The notes: generated by a model from the letters alone, not told the origin. Counted from the first letter of the stretch, positions 43,709 to 53,833 are shown. The stretch: 64,000 bases of DNA from Bacillota bacterium (GCA_021324255.1 JAJPJL010000130.1:1-64000), one strand, 5' to 3'. Numbers and translations are program-made.

Positions 43709-45219
43709 CGGCCAAAAACCTGCACCGTCACGGTGCGCTGGCGCGCGCTACACAACTCCACCAGGAAGATGCGCTGCCACCGGCCCAGGTCGAGGCGCCC
43801 GTCCACGATCGGGACGGTCTCGCCGGTGGAGCACAAGAGGTGCCGGCAGTGCGCGTGACCGTTTCGCGGCTCGTCCGCCGGCAGCCCGGGCCGCCGCGAC
43901 AGGTCGTCGTGCTCGTAGAGGCCCGGCCCGGCGGGCGCGAGCCGTTCCAGGAAGCGATGAAAGTCGCGCCGCAGCAGCGGCTCGTCCTCGTTGATGCGGA
44001 TCGCGGCCGTCGTGTGCATGGCGTACACGTGCGCCAGCCCGTGCCGGACCCCGGACGACCGCACGACCTCCGCCACGTCGCCGGTGATGTCGAGGAACTG
44101 CCCCGCGTGCGCGGTGCGGTACGTGTACCGCGCCAGGTGCGGCCCGTCCATTGTGCCGTCCCGCCGGCGAAGCCGCGGCGTCCCGCCGAGATCGTCGAGG
44201 CTCCGCGCGCCCACGGCAAACATCGCGACGCGCAGCGTTTCGACGAGCTCGCGCCCGAGGTCCAGCGCCGCCTCCTCGCCCCGCGCGGCGGCCCGCAGAA
44301 ACGGCCCCGCGATGCCGGCGAGATTCGCCCCGAGCGCGATCGCTTTCGCGACGTCGATGCCGTCCCGGATCCCGCCGCTGGCGAAGATGAGCGCGCGCGG
44401 GCTCGCCCGGCGCGCCTCGCGCACGCACTCCGCCGTCGGGATGCCCCACCCGGCAAACGCGGCCGCGACACGGGCGCGCCACGGATCCGCGATCCGGTGC
44501 CGCTCGACCTCGCTCCACGACGTGCCCCCCGCGCCCGCCACGTCCACGGCGGCCGCCCCGGCGGCGAGCAACGCGGACACGAGATCGGGGGCGAGGCCCC
44601 ACCCGACCTCCTTCACCACGACGGGCGCGCCGAGGCGCGCGCACACCGCCTCGATCTTCCGTAACAGCCCGGCGAAGGTGGTGTCGCCCTCCGGCTGCAG
44701 CGCTTCCTGGAGGGGATTGAGGTGCAGCACCAGCGCGTCGGCGCCGACGGCCTCGACCAGCCGCCGGCACTCGTCCACGCCGTACCCTTTGTTCAGCTGC
44801 ACGGCGCCGAGGTTGGCCAAGAGCGGCACATCCGGCGCCAGCCGGCGGACGTCAAAGGTCGAGAGGGCGCCGGGGTCTTCGAGCAGCACGCGCCCGGAGC
44901 CGAGGCCCATGGCGAGGCCCAACGCCTGGGCCACGCGGGCGAGCGTGGCATTGAGCTGCCCGGCGTGATCCGTGCCGCCGACCATGCAGGAGATGAGCAC
45001 CGGCGCCCGCAGGCGCCGTCCGAACAACACCGCCGACGTGTCGACGTCCTGGAGGTTGAGCTCGGGCAGCGCGCAGTGTTGAAACCCGTACGCGTCGAAG
45101 CCGCTCGCGACGCCCTTGGCGTCGACGTCGTCCTCGAGGTTGATGCGCAGGTGATCCGCCTTGCGCACGGCCACAGGCCCTCCGCGCTCGCGCGAGGGCT
45201 CGTACTCGTCGTCACTCAT
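43705..45219 (-). CDS. Type-2 isopentenyl-diphosphate isomerase fused to a YjbQ (UPF0047) domain
   Basis: 504 residues. Residues 1-350 are an FMN-dependent IDI-2: VRKADHLRINL near the start, NLGAVQLNKGYG, HLNPLQEALQPEG, VVVKEVGWG, AGAGGTSWSEVE and SGGIRDGIDVAKA, all in the usual order. Residues about 364-504 are a full YjbQ domain: GQFLDITGDVAEVV, HTTAAIRINEDE (402-413), GHAH (454-457) and TVPIVDGRLDLGRWQRIFLV. YjbQ proteins have been linked to thiamine phosphate synthase side activity. The two domains are in one uninterrupted frame. ATG 45219 (weak ribosome site) or ATG 45246 may start it. It is the first gene of the hopanoid operon. Confidence 0.9.
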   Translation of the reverse strand: MSDDEYEPSRERGGPVAVRKADHLRINLEDDVDAKGVASGFDAYGFQHCALPELNLQDVDTSAVLFGRRLRAPVLISCMVGGTDHAGQLNATLARVAQALGLAMGLGSGRVLLEDPGALSTFDVRRLAPDVPLLANLGAVQLNKGYGVDECRRLVEAVGADALVLHLNPLQEALQPEGDTTFAGLLRKIEAVCARLGAPVVVKEVGWGLAPDLVSALLAAGAAAVDVAGAGGTSWSEVERHRIADPWRARVAAAFAGWGIPTAECVREARRASPRALIFASGGIRDGIDVAKAIALGANLAGIAGPFLRAAARGEEAALDLGRELVETLRVAMFAVGARSLDDLGGTPRLRRRDGTMDGPHLARYTYRTAHAGQFLDITGDVAEVVRSSGVRHGLAHVYAMHTTAAIRINEDEPLLRRDFHRFLERLAPAGPGLYEHDDLSRRPGLPADEPRNGHAHCRHLLCSTGETVPIVDGRLDLGRWQRIFLVELCSARQRTVTVQVFGR

Positions 45220-45502
45220 GATGTCCCGGCTGGATCGGCACATCACGCTACTCCGGGCCGCCGCGCCAAGGCCGTCGGGAACGCCGCACGTCCCTTCACC
45301 AACGTTGCATGCCGCAAATGCAGACCTGGGCCGCGAAGAGCTACGTCAACCGGGGTGAAGTATTCAAGCAAGCAAACCGGCGTACCTGTCTGTATCGGCT
45401 GTACCCGCAAATTGGACGCGTGCACCGGCGCGCCGCGCACGAGCGATCCCCGCGGGATCGCGCCGGCGCACGCGACCGCCGGCCATGAAGGGACGGCGGC
45501 GC
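45220..45502. other. Intergenic region before the hopanoid operon
   Basis: 283 bp between the RND pump stop and the hopanoid operon, both on the minus strand. It is less GC-rich than the flanks and must hold the operon promoter. I could not place a convincing -35/-10 pair and see no PHO-like repeats and no gene. Confidence 0.4.
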
Positions 45503-48500
45503 TCACGATGCGACACGCGAGCGCGGCGCAGCCGGCGCCCGTCGCATCCCGCCGGCGCGTTCGAGATCGTCGAGCAGCGTATAGAACACCGGGACGGCGA
45601 TGAGCGTCAAGAGCAGCGAGAGCAGCTGGCCGCCGACGATGACCGTGCTGATCGTCTGGTTCGTCGCGGCGCCGACGCCGCGGCTCACGACGAGCGGCAG
45701 CATCCCGGCGACAAACGCGATCGTCGTCATCAGGATCGGCCGGAGCCGACCCAGGCTCGCCTCCACGATCGCCGCGCGCGCGTCCATGCCGTCGGCGCGC
45801 AGGCGATTCGCGCGGTCGACCTGCAGGATCGCGTTTTTCTTCACGACGCCGAACAGCACGAGGATGCCGAGATAGCTGAGCGGGTTCAAGGACCCGTGCA
45901 GCCACAGCACGGACAACAGCGCGAACGGCACGGTGAGCGGCAGCGAGACCAGGATCGTGATGGGGTGCAGCCAGGATTCGAACTGGGCGGCGAGCACGAG
46001 AAACATGAGCACGAACGCGATCGCAAAGACCTGCGTAAACGCGGCTTCGGTCTCGCGGACCTGTCCGGAGACCCCCGTGGCGGCGCGGTGGTACGCGGGA
46101 TCGAGGTGGAGCGCCGCCATCCGCGCATCCAGCCGGGCCAGGACGTCGCCGAGCGACGTGCCCGGCAGGAGGTTCGCCCGGATCGTCACGACGCGCTCGC
46201 GGTTGCGGTGATAGATCACGGGCGGCCCGCTCGTCGACCGGAGATCGACGAGGCTGCCGAGCGGCACCGTCCGGCCCGATGACGAGGCCAACGGCACGGC
46301 CGCCAGCACGAGCGGGTCCTGCACGTCCGGGGCCCCCTCCTCGAGGTGAATCCCGTAGAACCGGCCGCCGTCGTCGTACTCCACCTGCCGCACGTCCACC
46401 CCGGGGCCGAGCAGCGCGAGCGTGCCCGCGACGTCGTCCGGCCGAACGCCGCGGGTCTGCGCGCGGGCCACGCTGACCGTGACGGCGTCCGAGCGGCCCG
46501 TGGTCAGCGTCGATCGAACGTCCACCACGCCCGGGAGCGTCCGGAGATAGGCCGCCGCGTCGCTCGCCGCCCGCGCCAGGACCGCGAGGTCGGGTCCGCT
46601 GACGGCGTACTCGAGCGGCGCGGCGGAACCCGACAGATCGAACACGTTGTTGACGACGCCGTCGACGTCCCGCGGCCGGTAGCGCGGCAGCACCTCGGCG
46701 CGGACGCGCGCCATGATCTGCTGCTGCGTGACGGCGCGATCGCGAAGGGGCGCCATGCGCACGAGCACCGTGAAGGCCCCCGGGTCGCGCTGCGTGTCGT
46801 CGCCCGCGGAAACGGTGGTGAACGCCACGCCGGGGAACCGGCGGATCTCACCGGCCATCTCGGTCGCCACCCGGGCCGTGTCCTCGAGCGCGGGATGGCC
46901 GCCCAGATGCGCGGTCACCTCGAACTGGGACTCATCGTCCGTGGGGAGAAAGTCCTGCCCCACGGTCCGCCAGAGCGGCACGATGCCCGCCAGCGTGATC
47001 ATCGACAGCGCGACCATCACGGCGCGGCGGCGGAGCGCCCAGTGGAGCAACCAGCGATAGGCGCGGTCCATGGCGGGCTCCGCCCGCGGCGCCGCTCCCG
47101 GCGCGTCCGGCCCGGCCCCGCCTCCCGCATCGCCGCGCCGGAGCCAGCGCGAGGCGAGCGACGGCGTCAGCGTAAAGCTCACGACGAGCGAGACGGCGAT
47201 GGCAAAGGCCATGGTCCAGCCGAAGCTGCTCATGAACCGGCCCACGATGCCGGGCATGAACGCGAGCGGGAGAAAGACGACGATCAGGCTGACGGTCGTC
47301 GCCATCACCGCCGGCCCGACCTCCCGCGTGCCGTCGATCGCGGCCCGGACGGGCGGGACCCCGCGCTCCCGCACGTGCCGGTAGATGCTCTCCAACACGA
47401 CGATGGCGTCGTCGATCACGATGCCGATGGCCAGCGCGAGGGCCAGGAGCGTAAACGTATTGAGCGTGAGCCCGAGCGCGGCCAGCAGCGCAAAGGTGCT
47501 CACGAGCGAGATGGGAATCGCGAGCCCCGCAATCACGGTGGCGCGCCAGTCGTAGAGAAACACGAGCACGACGAGCGCGGCGAGCAACGTGCCCACGAGG
47601 AGATGGCGCTCGACCGTGGCCCCGGCCGCGGTCACGTACTCCGCTTGATCCCAGACGACGCGGGCCGCGTCGCCCGCGGGCAGCGCCGGCGCGAGCGCGC
47701 CGAGGCGATCGCGGATGCGCCGCACGACCTGCACGGTGTTGGCCCCCGCCTGCTTGCGGACGGCGAGGAGGACCGCGGGCGCGCCGTTGACGTTGGCCAG
47801 GGTCACGGGGCGCGCCGCCCCGAGGGTGATGCGGGCGACGTCGCCTAGCTGCAGCGCGCGCCCCGCGCCGCGCCCGATCGGGGTCGCGGCGAGATCGCCG
47901 AGCCGTGTGTACGTGTGCACCAGGAACGTTTGCGCCCCGGCCCCCGCCGATCCCGACGCCCCCTGCACCGCGCCGATCACCTGTGTCGCGGTGACGCCGA
48001 GCGCGGCCAGGCGCGCGGGATCGATCCGCACGTTGACCTGCCTCGGCTCGTCGCCGATGATGTCCACCTGGGCGACGCCGAGCACCCCGGCCACCTGGGG
48101 GCGCACGACCTGATCGGCGTACGCCGTGAGATCCGGCGTGACGGGGCGCCCGGCCGCCGTGGTCTCCCGCGGCGCCGACAGCGCGATCACGGCAACGGGG
48201 ATCTGGTTCGGGTCGAACGGCAGCACCCTGGACGGCGGGATGCCCGGCGGCAGATCGGTGATCGCCCCGACCCGATCCCGCACCTCCTGGGCGGCGACGT
48301 TCGCGTCCTTTTGCAGCACGAACTGCGCCACGATGATCGAGAACCCGCGGGCGGACGTGGACGTGACGGTGTCGATCCCGTCGATCCCGCTGACCGCGTC
48401 CTCGATCCGCCGGGTGACGTCCGTCTCCACCTGCTCCGGACCGGCGCCGGGAAATTCCGTGACGACCGTGATGATCGGCAGCTCGACGTTCGGATACCGG

Positions 48501-48607
48501 GCAAGGTTGAGGTGGAAGAACGCGGCGACGCCGAGGACCACCATCGCGAGCGCGATGACCTGGGCCAGCACGGGCCGGCGGACGCAGAGCGCGGCAAGCC
48601 GCTGCAT
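45503..48607 (-). CDS. RND-family efflux pump inner-membrane subunit (AcrB/MdtB-like)
   Basis: 1034 residues, the full length of HAE1/HME RND transporters. The first helix (RRPVLAQVIALAMVVLGVAA) is followed by porter domain elements (ARYPNVELPIITVVTEFPGA). The TM4 proton-relay Asp pair is in ALAIGIVIDDAIVVLESIYR, and the second half repeats the plan (SYLGILVLFGVVKKNAILQV). No membrane-fusion protein or TolC gene is adjacent, so its partners are elsewhere, or it acts alone. It lies directly upstream of the hopanoid operon on the same strand. Confidence 0.9.
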   Translation of the reverse strand: MQRLAALCVRRPVLAQVIALAMVVLGVAAFFHLNLARYPNVELPIITVVTEFPGAGPEQVETDVTRRIEDAVSGIDGIDTVTSTSARGFSIIVAQFVLQKDANVAAQEVRDRVGAITDLPPGIPPSRVLPFDPNQIPVAVIALSAPRETTAAGRPVTPDLTAYADQVVRPQVAGVLGVAQVDIIGDEPRQVNVRIDPARLAALGVTATQVIGAVQGASGSAGAGAQTFLVHTYTRLGDLAATPIGRGAGRALQLGDVARITLGAARPVTLANVNGAPAVLLAVRKQAGANTVQVVRRIRDRLGALAPALPAGDAARVVWDQAEYVTAAGATVERHLLVGTLLAALVVLVFLYDWRATVIAGLAIPISLVSTFALLAALGLTLNTFTLLALALAIGIVIDDAIVVLESIYRHVRERGVPPVRAAIDGTREVGPAVMATTVSLIVVFLPLAFMPGIVGRFMSSFGWTMAFAIAVSLVVSFTLTPSLASRWLRRGDAGGGAGPDAPGAAPRAEPAMDRAYRWLLHWALRRRAVMVALSMITLAGIVPLWRTVGQDFLPTDDESQFEVTAHLGGHPALEDTARVATEMAGEIRRFPGVAFTTVSAGDDTQRDPGAFTVLVRMAPLRDRAVTQQQIMARVRAEVLPRYRPRDVDGVVNNVFDLSGSAAPLEYAVSGPDLAVLARAASDAAAYLRTLPGVVDVRSTLTTGRSDAVTVSVARAQTRGVRPDDVAGTLALLGPGVDVRQVEYDDGGRFYGIHLEEGAPDVQDPLVLAAVPLASSSGRTVPLGSLVDLRSTSGPPVIYHRNRERVVTIRANLLPGTSLGDVLARLDARMAALHLDPAYHRAATGVSGQVRETEAAFTQVFAIAFVLMFLVLAAQFESWLHPITILVSLPLTVPFALLSVLWLHGSLNPLSYLGILVLFGVVKKNAILQVDRANRLRADGMDARAAIVEASLGRLRPILMTTIAFVAGMLPLVVSRGVGAATNQTISTVIVGGQLLSLLLTLIAVPVFYTLLDDLERAGGMRRAPAAPRSRVAS

Positions 48608-48715
48608 CGAGCCGGCTACCTACCCGCGCGTTTGACACATCGGAATGGCTTGCGCATAATGGTTCCGCATCATGAGCCGCTCACGTCCTCGCCGAACGTA
48701 CGCACCGGTCCCGTG

Positions 48716-49869
48716 ATGTTCCTGTCCGTCCTCTCGTGCCGGTACGGCGGCGGCCACCAGCGCGTGGCCGAGACCATCGCCGCGGAGTGGACGGCCGCAA
48801 CGGGCGGCCGCGCCGACGTCGTGGACTACTTTGCCCGGTTTACCAGCCCGACGTTCGACGCGCTGACGCGCTTTTGGTACTACCAGGCCATCCGGTACAC
48901 CCCCGCCGTCCAGGACCGCTTCTACCAGTACATGGGCCGCATCCGGCCCGACTCGCGATTTCGCCGCGCCGTCAACCGCCAGGGCATGGCCGGCTCGCCC
49001 GCTACCTGGAACGCGAGCGCCCCGACGTCGTGTGCTGCGTGCACTGGACGTTCGCCGGCACGATGTCCGACCTCAGGGCGGCCGGACGGACCGCCGTCCC
49101 CTGCCTCACCGTGATCACGGACTACGTGAGCCACGGCGAATGGCTCCATCCACACGTGGACCGTTACGCGGTCCCCCACGACGCCATGGCGGAGGGCCTG
49201 CGGGCATGGGGCCTGCCGGCGGACCGCGTCGTCGTGTCGGGCCTCCCCATCGAGCGGAAGTATGCTCGGCCGCTCGACCGCGCGGCGCTGCGCGCGCGGT
49301 TCGGACTCGTCGAGGACCGCCCGGTGGTGCTGGTCATGGCCGGCGCCTATGCCGCTCTCGGTCGCATCGACGACGTCGCCCGCGTGCTGGCGCGCGGGTC
49401 CCGTCCGCTCCAGATCATCGTGGTGTGCGCGAACGCCGACCGGCTCGCCCGGCGCGTCCGCGCGATCGCCGCCGGCTCGCCCCACGCCTGGCGCGTGCTG
49501 GGATGGGTCGACAACGTCGACGAGCTCATGGCGGCAAGCGATCTGCTGGTCACCAAGGCCGGCGGCGTCACCGTGAGCGAGGCGCTGGCCACGGGGCTGC
49601 CGATGGTCTTCTACGGGTCCATCCCGGGCCAGGAGGAGAGCAACGGCCGGTTCATCACCGCGCAGGGCGCCGCCCTCTCGGCCCGCACCCCGGACGAGCT
49701 GCACCGGGCGCTCGCGGCGTTGCTCGCCGACCCGGAACGCCGCGCCGAGTTGCGCCGCGCGGCCCACGGCCTCGCGCGGCCCGACGCCGCGCGGGTCGTG
49801 GTGACGCACCTCGCCGCGCTGGCCGCGGGCGGCCGGCCGACCTCGCTCGCCGAGGCTCGCGCCACGTGA
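48716..49869 (+). CDS. MGDG-synthase/diacylglycerol-glucosyltransferase-like GT28 enzyme, frameshifted
   Basis: The first 90 residues (ATG 48716; MFLSVLSCRYGGGHQRVAET, then FDALTRFWYYQAIRYTP) form the MGDG synthase N-terminal domain with the GGGH motif. From about 48990 the match continues one base back: LARYLERERPDVVCCVHWTF, then VSGLPIERKYARPL, VVLVMAGAYAALGRIDD and LLVTKAGGVTVSEALATGLP (the donor-sugar motif). Inserting one C at 48990-48991 restores a single frame of about 384 residues (MARLARYL at the joint). The enzyme would glycosylate a lipid acceptor from UDP-sugar. Either a real one-base deletion or an assembly error. Divergent from the RND gene (108 bp). Confidence 0.78.
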
Positions 49870-49890
49870 ACGCACGCTTCCCCGCGCCGG

Positions 49891-50601
49891 ATGCGCAACG
49901 CGTTCGTCCATAGCGTGGAGTTAGGGGCGGCGGCCGTGGGCGCCGTCGCCGTCTACACGCTCGGGGCGCATGCGGCCGCGGAGTGGCTGCGCATCGGCGT
50001 CGTGAAACGCGGGCCCGCTCGTCCGCGGGTGGCGCTCACGTTCGACGACGGCCCGGACCCCGCGTACACGCCGCGCGTCCTGGACGCGCTGGCCGATGCC
50101 GGCGTGCGGGCCACGTTTTTCATGGTCGGGCGCCGCGTCGCCGCCGCCGGACAGATCGCCCGCGCCGCGGCGGCCGCCGGCCACGACCTCGGCAATCACA
50201 CGTACAGCCACCGGCACTTGTGGTCGCTCCCTCCCGGGGCCACGGTCGCGGAAGTGGACCGGGGCGCCGCCGCGCTCGCACATGCCACGGGCGCGATGCC
50301 CCGGTACTTCCGGCCGCCCTGGGGCACGTTCAACTGGGCCGCGTACATTCGCGCCGGGCAACTCCGGGAGTTGCGTGTGCTGTGGTCCGTCCGGCCGGAA
50401 GGACTCATCGTCGCCGCCGACGCGGCGCGCATGACGGCGCTCGTCGTGCGTCAAGCCCATCCGGGGGCGATCGTCAACCTGCACGACTGCGGCGGTCACC
50501 CGTCCACACCCCGGGAGACCGCGGTCGCGCTGCCATCGATGATCGCGGGGCTTCGGCGCCGCGGTTTCGACATCGTGCCCCTCCGTGAATTGCTCGCGTA
50601 G
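49891..50601 (+). CDS. Polysaccharide deacetylase (NodB homology, carbohydrate esterase 4)
   Basis: 236 residues. A short N-terminal hydrophobic segment (SVELGAAAVGAVAVYTLGAH) may anchor it. The metal and catalytic motifs are intact: TFDDGPDPAYTPRVL, HTYSHRHLW, RPPWGTFNW and a late IVNLHDCGG. It removes N-acetyl groups from a surface polysaccharide or peptidoglycan. It starts 21 bp after the glycosyltransferase and converges on a YkoP-like gene, an association seen in Bacillus-type loci. Confidence 0.86.
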   Translation: MRNAFVHSVELGAAAVGAVAVYTLGAHAAAEWLRIGVVKRGPARPRVALTFDDGPDPAYTPRVLDALADAGVRATFFMVGRRVAAAGQIARAAAAAGHDLGNHTYSHRHLWSLPPGATVAEVDRGAAALAHATGAMPRYFRPPWGTFNWAAYIRAGQLRELRVLWSVRPEGLIVAADAARMTALVVRQAHPGAIVNLHDCGGHPSTPRETAVALPSMIAGLRRRGFDIVPLRELLA

Positions 50602-50626
50602 CGGCGCGCCCGGGCCGCGTCCGCGG

Positions 50627-51205
50627 TCATCGGTCGCGCCCCGGGCGTGACGATCCTCCGGCCGCGGTCTCCGCACCCGGTCGCCCAAACGCCAGGACCG
50701 CGGCGCGGGACATCCAGACTTCCCGCAGCTCCGTCCGGCGCCCGTGCTCGAGCCGCCGCCGGCCCTCCGGATGATACTGCGAGAGCAGGTAGCGCTCCCA
50801 CCACCCCAGCCACCACCGCGTAAACGGCGGGATGTCGCGATACTCGAACCCTGCGTGCGCCGCCTCGGCCCAAAACAGGCTGGCGCCGTAGACGGCCGCG
50901 ATCGGACGATACTCCTCGCGACGCGCCAGCTCGGCGGCCAGCGCCGCCAGCGCCCGGTAGACCTCGCGGCGGAAGCGGATGCCGCCGTGGCCCTGCGCGT
51001 GCAGCGCGGCAGCCCGCTCGTTGTCGAGGTGCAACTCCCCGACGGGATCGCCCCGCCGGATCACCGTGCCGTCGCGCAACACGACGCGCGGTCCCCGGTG
51101 GCGGGTCAGCTTGAGGCGCAGGATGTAACCGCCGGTCCCGATCGGGTCGATGCGATCGTGCCGGACGACCCACCGGTTGAGCGCCTGCAGCAAGCGGTGG
51201 GGCAT
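50627..51205 (-). CDS. YkoP-like protein
   Basis: 192 residues. It contains LRLKLTRHRGPRVVLRDGTV, DPVGELHLDNERAAALHAQG and a tail FTRWWLGWWERYLLSQYHPE. This matches the YkoP family domain, often adjacent or fused to polysaccharide deacetylases; its molecular function is unknown. Start ATG 51205; upstream, ispG ends 40 bp away on the same strand, so it may be co-transcribed with ispG. Convergent with the deacetylase. Confidence 0.68.
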   Translation of the reverse strand: MPHRLLQALNRWVVRHDRIDPIGTGGYILRLKLTRHRGPRVVLRDGTVIRRGDPVGELHLDNERAAALHAQGHGGIRFRREVYRALAALAAELARREEYRPIAAVYGASLFWAEAAHAGFEYRDIPPFTRWWLGWWERYLLSQYHPEGRRRLEHGRRTELREVWMSRAAVLAFGRPGAETAAGGSSRPGRDR

Positions 51206-51244
51206 TCGTCGCGCGCGCGTCCGCCGCCGCCCCGCCAGGACCGA

Positions 51245-52351
51245 TCAGCTTCGGCCGGGCGCTACGTCGGCGGACTCCGTCCCCTGGGCCTGCCGCTCGC
51301 GGACGATCGCGTCCACCTCTTTCATGAGCCTGTCCAGCAGCTGCTCTTCCGGCAGGCTGGCCACGACCTGGCCCTTCCGGAAGATCAACCCCATGCCCTT
51401 GCCGCCGGCCACGCCGAGGTCGGCCATCCGGGCCTCTCCGGGACCGTTGACGGCGCACCCCATGACGGCGACCTTGATCGGGACGCGCAGATCGGCGATG
51501 CGCCGTTCCACCTCCTGGGCGAGCTGCACGATGTCGACGTTGGCCCGCCCGCAGGACGGGCACGCGATGAGCATGGGGCCGCGCAGGCGGAGTCCCAGGG
51601 CCTTGAGGATCTCGAACCCGGCCTTGACCTCCTCCTCCGGCGGGGCCGCGAGCGACACGCGAATGGTGTCCCCGATCCCGCGCGAGAGGATGGCGCCGAG
51701 CCCCACGGCCGATTTGACCGTGCCGCCCCACGCCGTGCCGGACTCGGTAATCCCGACGTGGAGCGGGTACGGCATCTGCTCGGCGATCTTCACGTAGGCC
51801 TCGAGCGCCATCTCGACGTCGCTGCCCTTCACCGACACGACGATGTCGTGGAAGTCGAGGTCTTCGAGGACTTTGATCTCCTCCAGCGCGCTCTCCACCA
51901 AGGCGTCCGCGCACGGCTCCCCGTACTTGCGCAGCATCTCCTTGGACAGGGATCCGACGTTCGCCCCGACTCGGATGGGGACGCCGCGCGCCTTGGCCTC
52001 CCGGGCGACGACGCGCACGCGGTCGGCCGTGCCGATGTTGCCGGGATTGAGGCGCAGCTTGTCGACGCCGGATTCGAGGGCCGCGAGCGCGAGCCGGTAG
52101 TCGAAGTGGATATCCGCGACCAACGGCAACCCGATCCGCGCCTTGATCTCCCTGAGCGCCAGCGCCGCCGTCCGGTCCGGCACCGCCACCCGCACGATCT
52201 CGCAGCCCAGCGCCGCGAGCCGCTCGATCTGCGCGACGGTCGCGTCGGGGTCGCGCGTGTCCGTCGTTGTCATCGATTGCACGGCGATCGGGGCGTCCCC
52301 GCCGATCGTCACCGACCCTATCCGAACGGGACGAGCCTGCCTGCGTGTCAT
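51245..52351 (-). CDS. ispG: 4-hydroxy-3-methylbut-2-enyl diphosphate synthase (MEP pathway)
   Basis: 368 residues. The TIM-barrel start is [20 protein letters not shown], then [16 protein letters not shown] and [10 protein letters not shown]. The iron-sulfur ligands are in [13 protein letters not shown] and [20 protein letters not shown]. It reduces MEcPP to HMBPP, supplying isoprenoids to the hopanoid operon. ATG 52351 has GAGGAGCGG about 5 nt upstream. The 172 bp upstream of it, to the E2 gene, show nothing recognisable. Confidence 0.95.
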   Translation of the reverse strand: MTRRQARPVRIGSVTIGGDAPIAVQSMTTTDTRDPDATVAQIERLAALGCEIVRVAVPDRTAALALREIKARIGLPLVADIHFDYRLALAALESGVDKLRLNPGNIGTADRVRVVAREAKARGVPIRVGANVGSLSKEMLRKYGEPCADALVESALEEIKVLEDLDFHDIVVSVKGSDVEMALEAYVKIAEQMPYPLHVGITESGTAWGGTVKSAVGLGAILSRGIGDTIRVSLAAPPEEEVKAGFEILKALGLRLRGPMLIACPSCGRANVDIVQLAQEVERRIADLRVPIKVAVMGCAVNGPGEARMADLGVAGGKGMGLIFRKGQVVASLPEEQLLDRLMKEVDAIVRERQAQGTESADVAPGRS

Positions 52352-52523
52352 GCTCCGCTCCTCAGAGACACCTTTGGAACGACGTTCCCTGCGCCGGGAT
52401 GCCGCGGTCCCTCGCCACTGTAGCACACCGCGCCCGGATACGGCACCCCGGGGCGGCGCTGGCGGCCCTCTTCCACGCGCCCGCGCAGGCGCAGGCGCCG
52501 CGACATCGTTTATGCGACTTACG

Positions 52524-53816
52524 TCAGGCGTTGGCCGCGCTCGTGCCGAGCAGCAGCACCGGATGCTCGAGGAGTCGCTTCACCTCGGCGAGAAAGGCGG
52601 CCGCCCCCACGCCGTCCGTCACCCGGTGGTCGACCGACACCGTGAGCGCCATCATGGGCCGGGCGACGATCGCGCCGTCCCGCACGACCGGGCGCTCCTG
52701 GATCCGCCCGACGGCGAGGATGCCGGCCTGCGGCCCGTTGATGATCGCCGAAAACATCGTGACGTCGTACATCCCCAGGTTGCTGATGGAGAACGTCGCA
52801 CCGGAGAAGTCGTCCTGACGCAGCCGCCGCTCCCGCGCGCCGTCGATGAGGCGGCGGGCCTCCGTGGCGAGCGTCAGGAGCGGGAGGCGGTCGGCGTCGC
52901 GCAGCACGGGAACGACGAGCCCGTCCGGCACCGCGACCATGATGCCGAGGTGGACGCGCCGGAAGCGCCGCACCGTCTCCGGCGACACGAGCGTCGCGTT
53001 GAGATCGGGGCGGGCGCGCAGCGCCAGCGCGGCCGCCTTGACGATCAGATCGTTGATGGAGAGGGCGCCGGCCGCGTCGCCGTACGCCTCCTTGAGCTGG
53101 GTCCGCAGGTCGAGCGCGCGGCGCATCTCGACCTCGCTGGTGACGTAGAAATGCGGGATCGTCTGATGACTCTGGGCGACGCTGCGGGCGATCGCCTGCC
53201 GCATACGCGACAGCTCGACGTCTTCGTACTCCGCTCCGGCCGGCGCCGCCGCCGCCGGGCGAGCCGGAGCCGCCGGCGCACCGGCCGCGAGCGCCTCGAT
53301 GTCGCGCTCGACGATCCGCCCCCCGGGTCCGGTCCCGGTCACGCGCGACAGGTCGATCCCGCGCTCGGCCGCCAGGCGGCGCGCCAGCGGTGACGCCTTG
53401 ACCCGCTCGGTAACCCCGGCCCCTGCCGTGGGTTGGGCGGGCCGCTCCGGAGCCGCCGCTGCCTGATCCGCGCGCGGCGCGGGCGCCGCCGCCGTCGATG
53501 CGCGCGCACCGGGGCCGGCGGACGGGCCCGGCGCGGGCTCGTGCCGGGGCGGGCTGCTCGGACTCTCCGCCGGCCGCCCTCCGCCCCCGTTGATGCGGGC
53601 GATGACCGCGCCGACCGGCGCGAGGGTACCTTCCCCGACCACGATCTCAGAGAGCGTGCCGGCCGACTCGGCCTCGATCTCGACGTTGACCTTGTCGGTT
53701 TCGATCTCGGCGAGCACGTCGCCCCGCGCCACGCGATCGCCGACGCGCTTCCGCCAGGACAGCACCTTGCCCTCCGTCATGGCGTCGCTCATCTTGGGCA
53801 TGATGACCTCAGCCAT
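52524..53816 (-). CDS. pdhC: Dihydrolipoamide acetyltransferase (E2) of a 2-oxoacid dehydrogenase
   Basis: 430 residues. An N-terminal lipoyl domain has the lipoylated Lys42 in [11 protein letters not shown]. An Ala/Pro linker leads to a peripheral-subunit-binding domain ([20 protein letters not shown]) and the catalytic domain, whose HxxxDG is DHRVTDG near the C-terminus. The E1 pair upstream and the [10 protein letters not shown] lipoyl sequence suggest pyruvate as substrate. E3 is not in this operon. Confidence 0.9.
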   Translation of the reverse strand: MAEVIMPKMSDAMTEGKVLSWRKRVGDRVARGDVLAEIETDKVNVEIEAESAGTLSEIVVGEGTLAPVGAVIARINGGGGRPAESPSSPPRHEPAPGPSAGPGARASTAAAPAPRADQAAAAPERPAQPTAGAGVTERVKASPLARRLAAERGIDLSRVTGTGPGGRIVERDIEALAAGAPAAPARPAAAAPAGAEYEDVELSRMRQAIARSVAQSHQTIPHFYVTSEVEMRRALDLRTQLKEAYGDAAGALSINDLIVKAAALALRARPDLNATLVSPETVRRFRRVHLGIMVAVPDGLVVPVLRDADRLPLLTLATEARRLIDGARERRLRQDDFSGATFSISNLGMYDVTMFSAIINGPQAGILAVGRIQERPVVRDGAIVARPMMALTVSVDHRVTDGVGAAAFLAEVKRLLEHPVLLLGTSAANA

Positions 53817-53833
53817 CGTCCACCGGGCCGCCG

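Noticed and set aside
45340-45420. Possible promoter or tandem GCTT repeats before the hopanoid operon
   Set aside because: No -35/-10 pair with acceptable spacing could be defined, and no PHO-like 11-bp period is present.
45970-45990. A tRNA T-loop-like sequence (GGATTCGAACTGG)
   Set aside because: It lies inside the RND pump coding sequence (QFESWLHP) with no acceptor stem or other arms around it.
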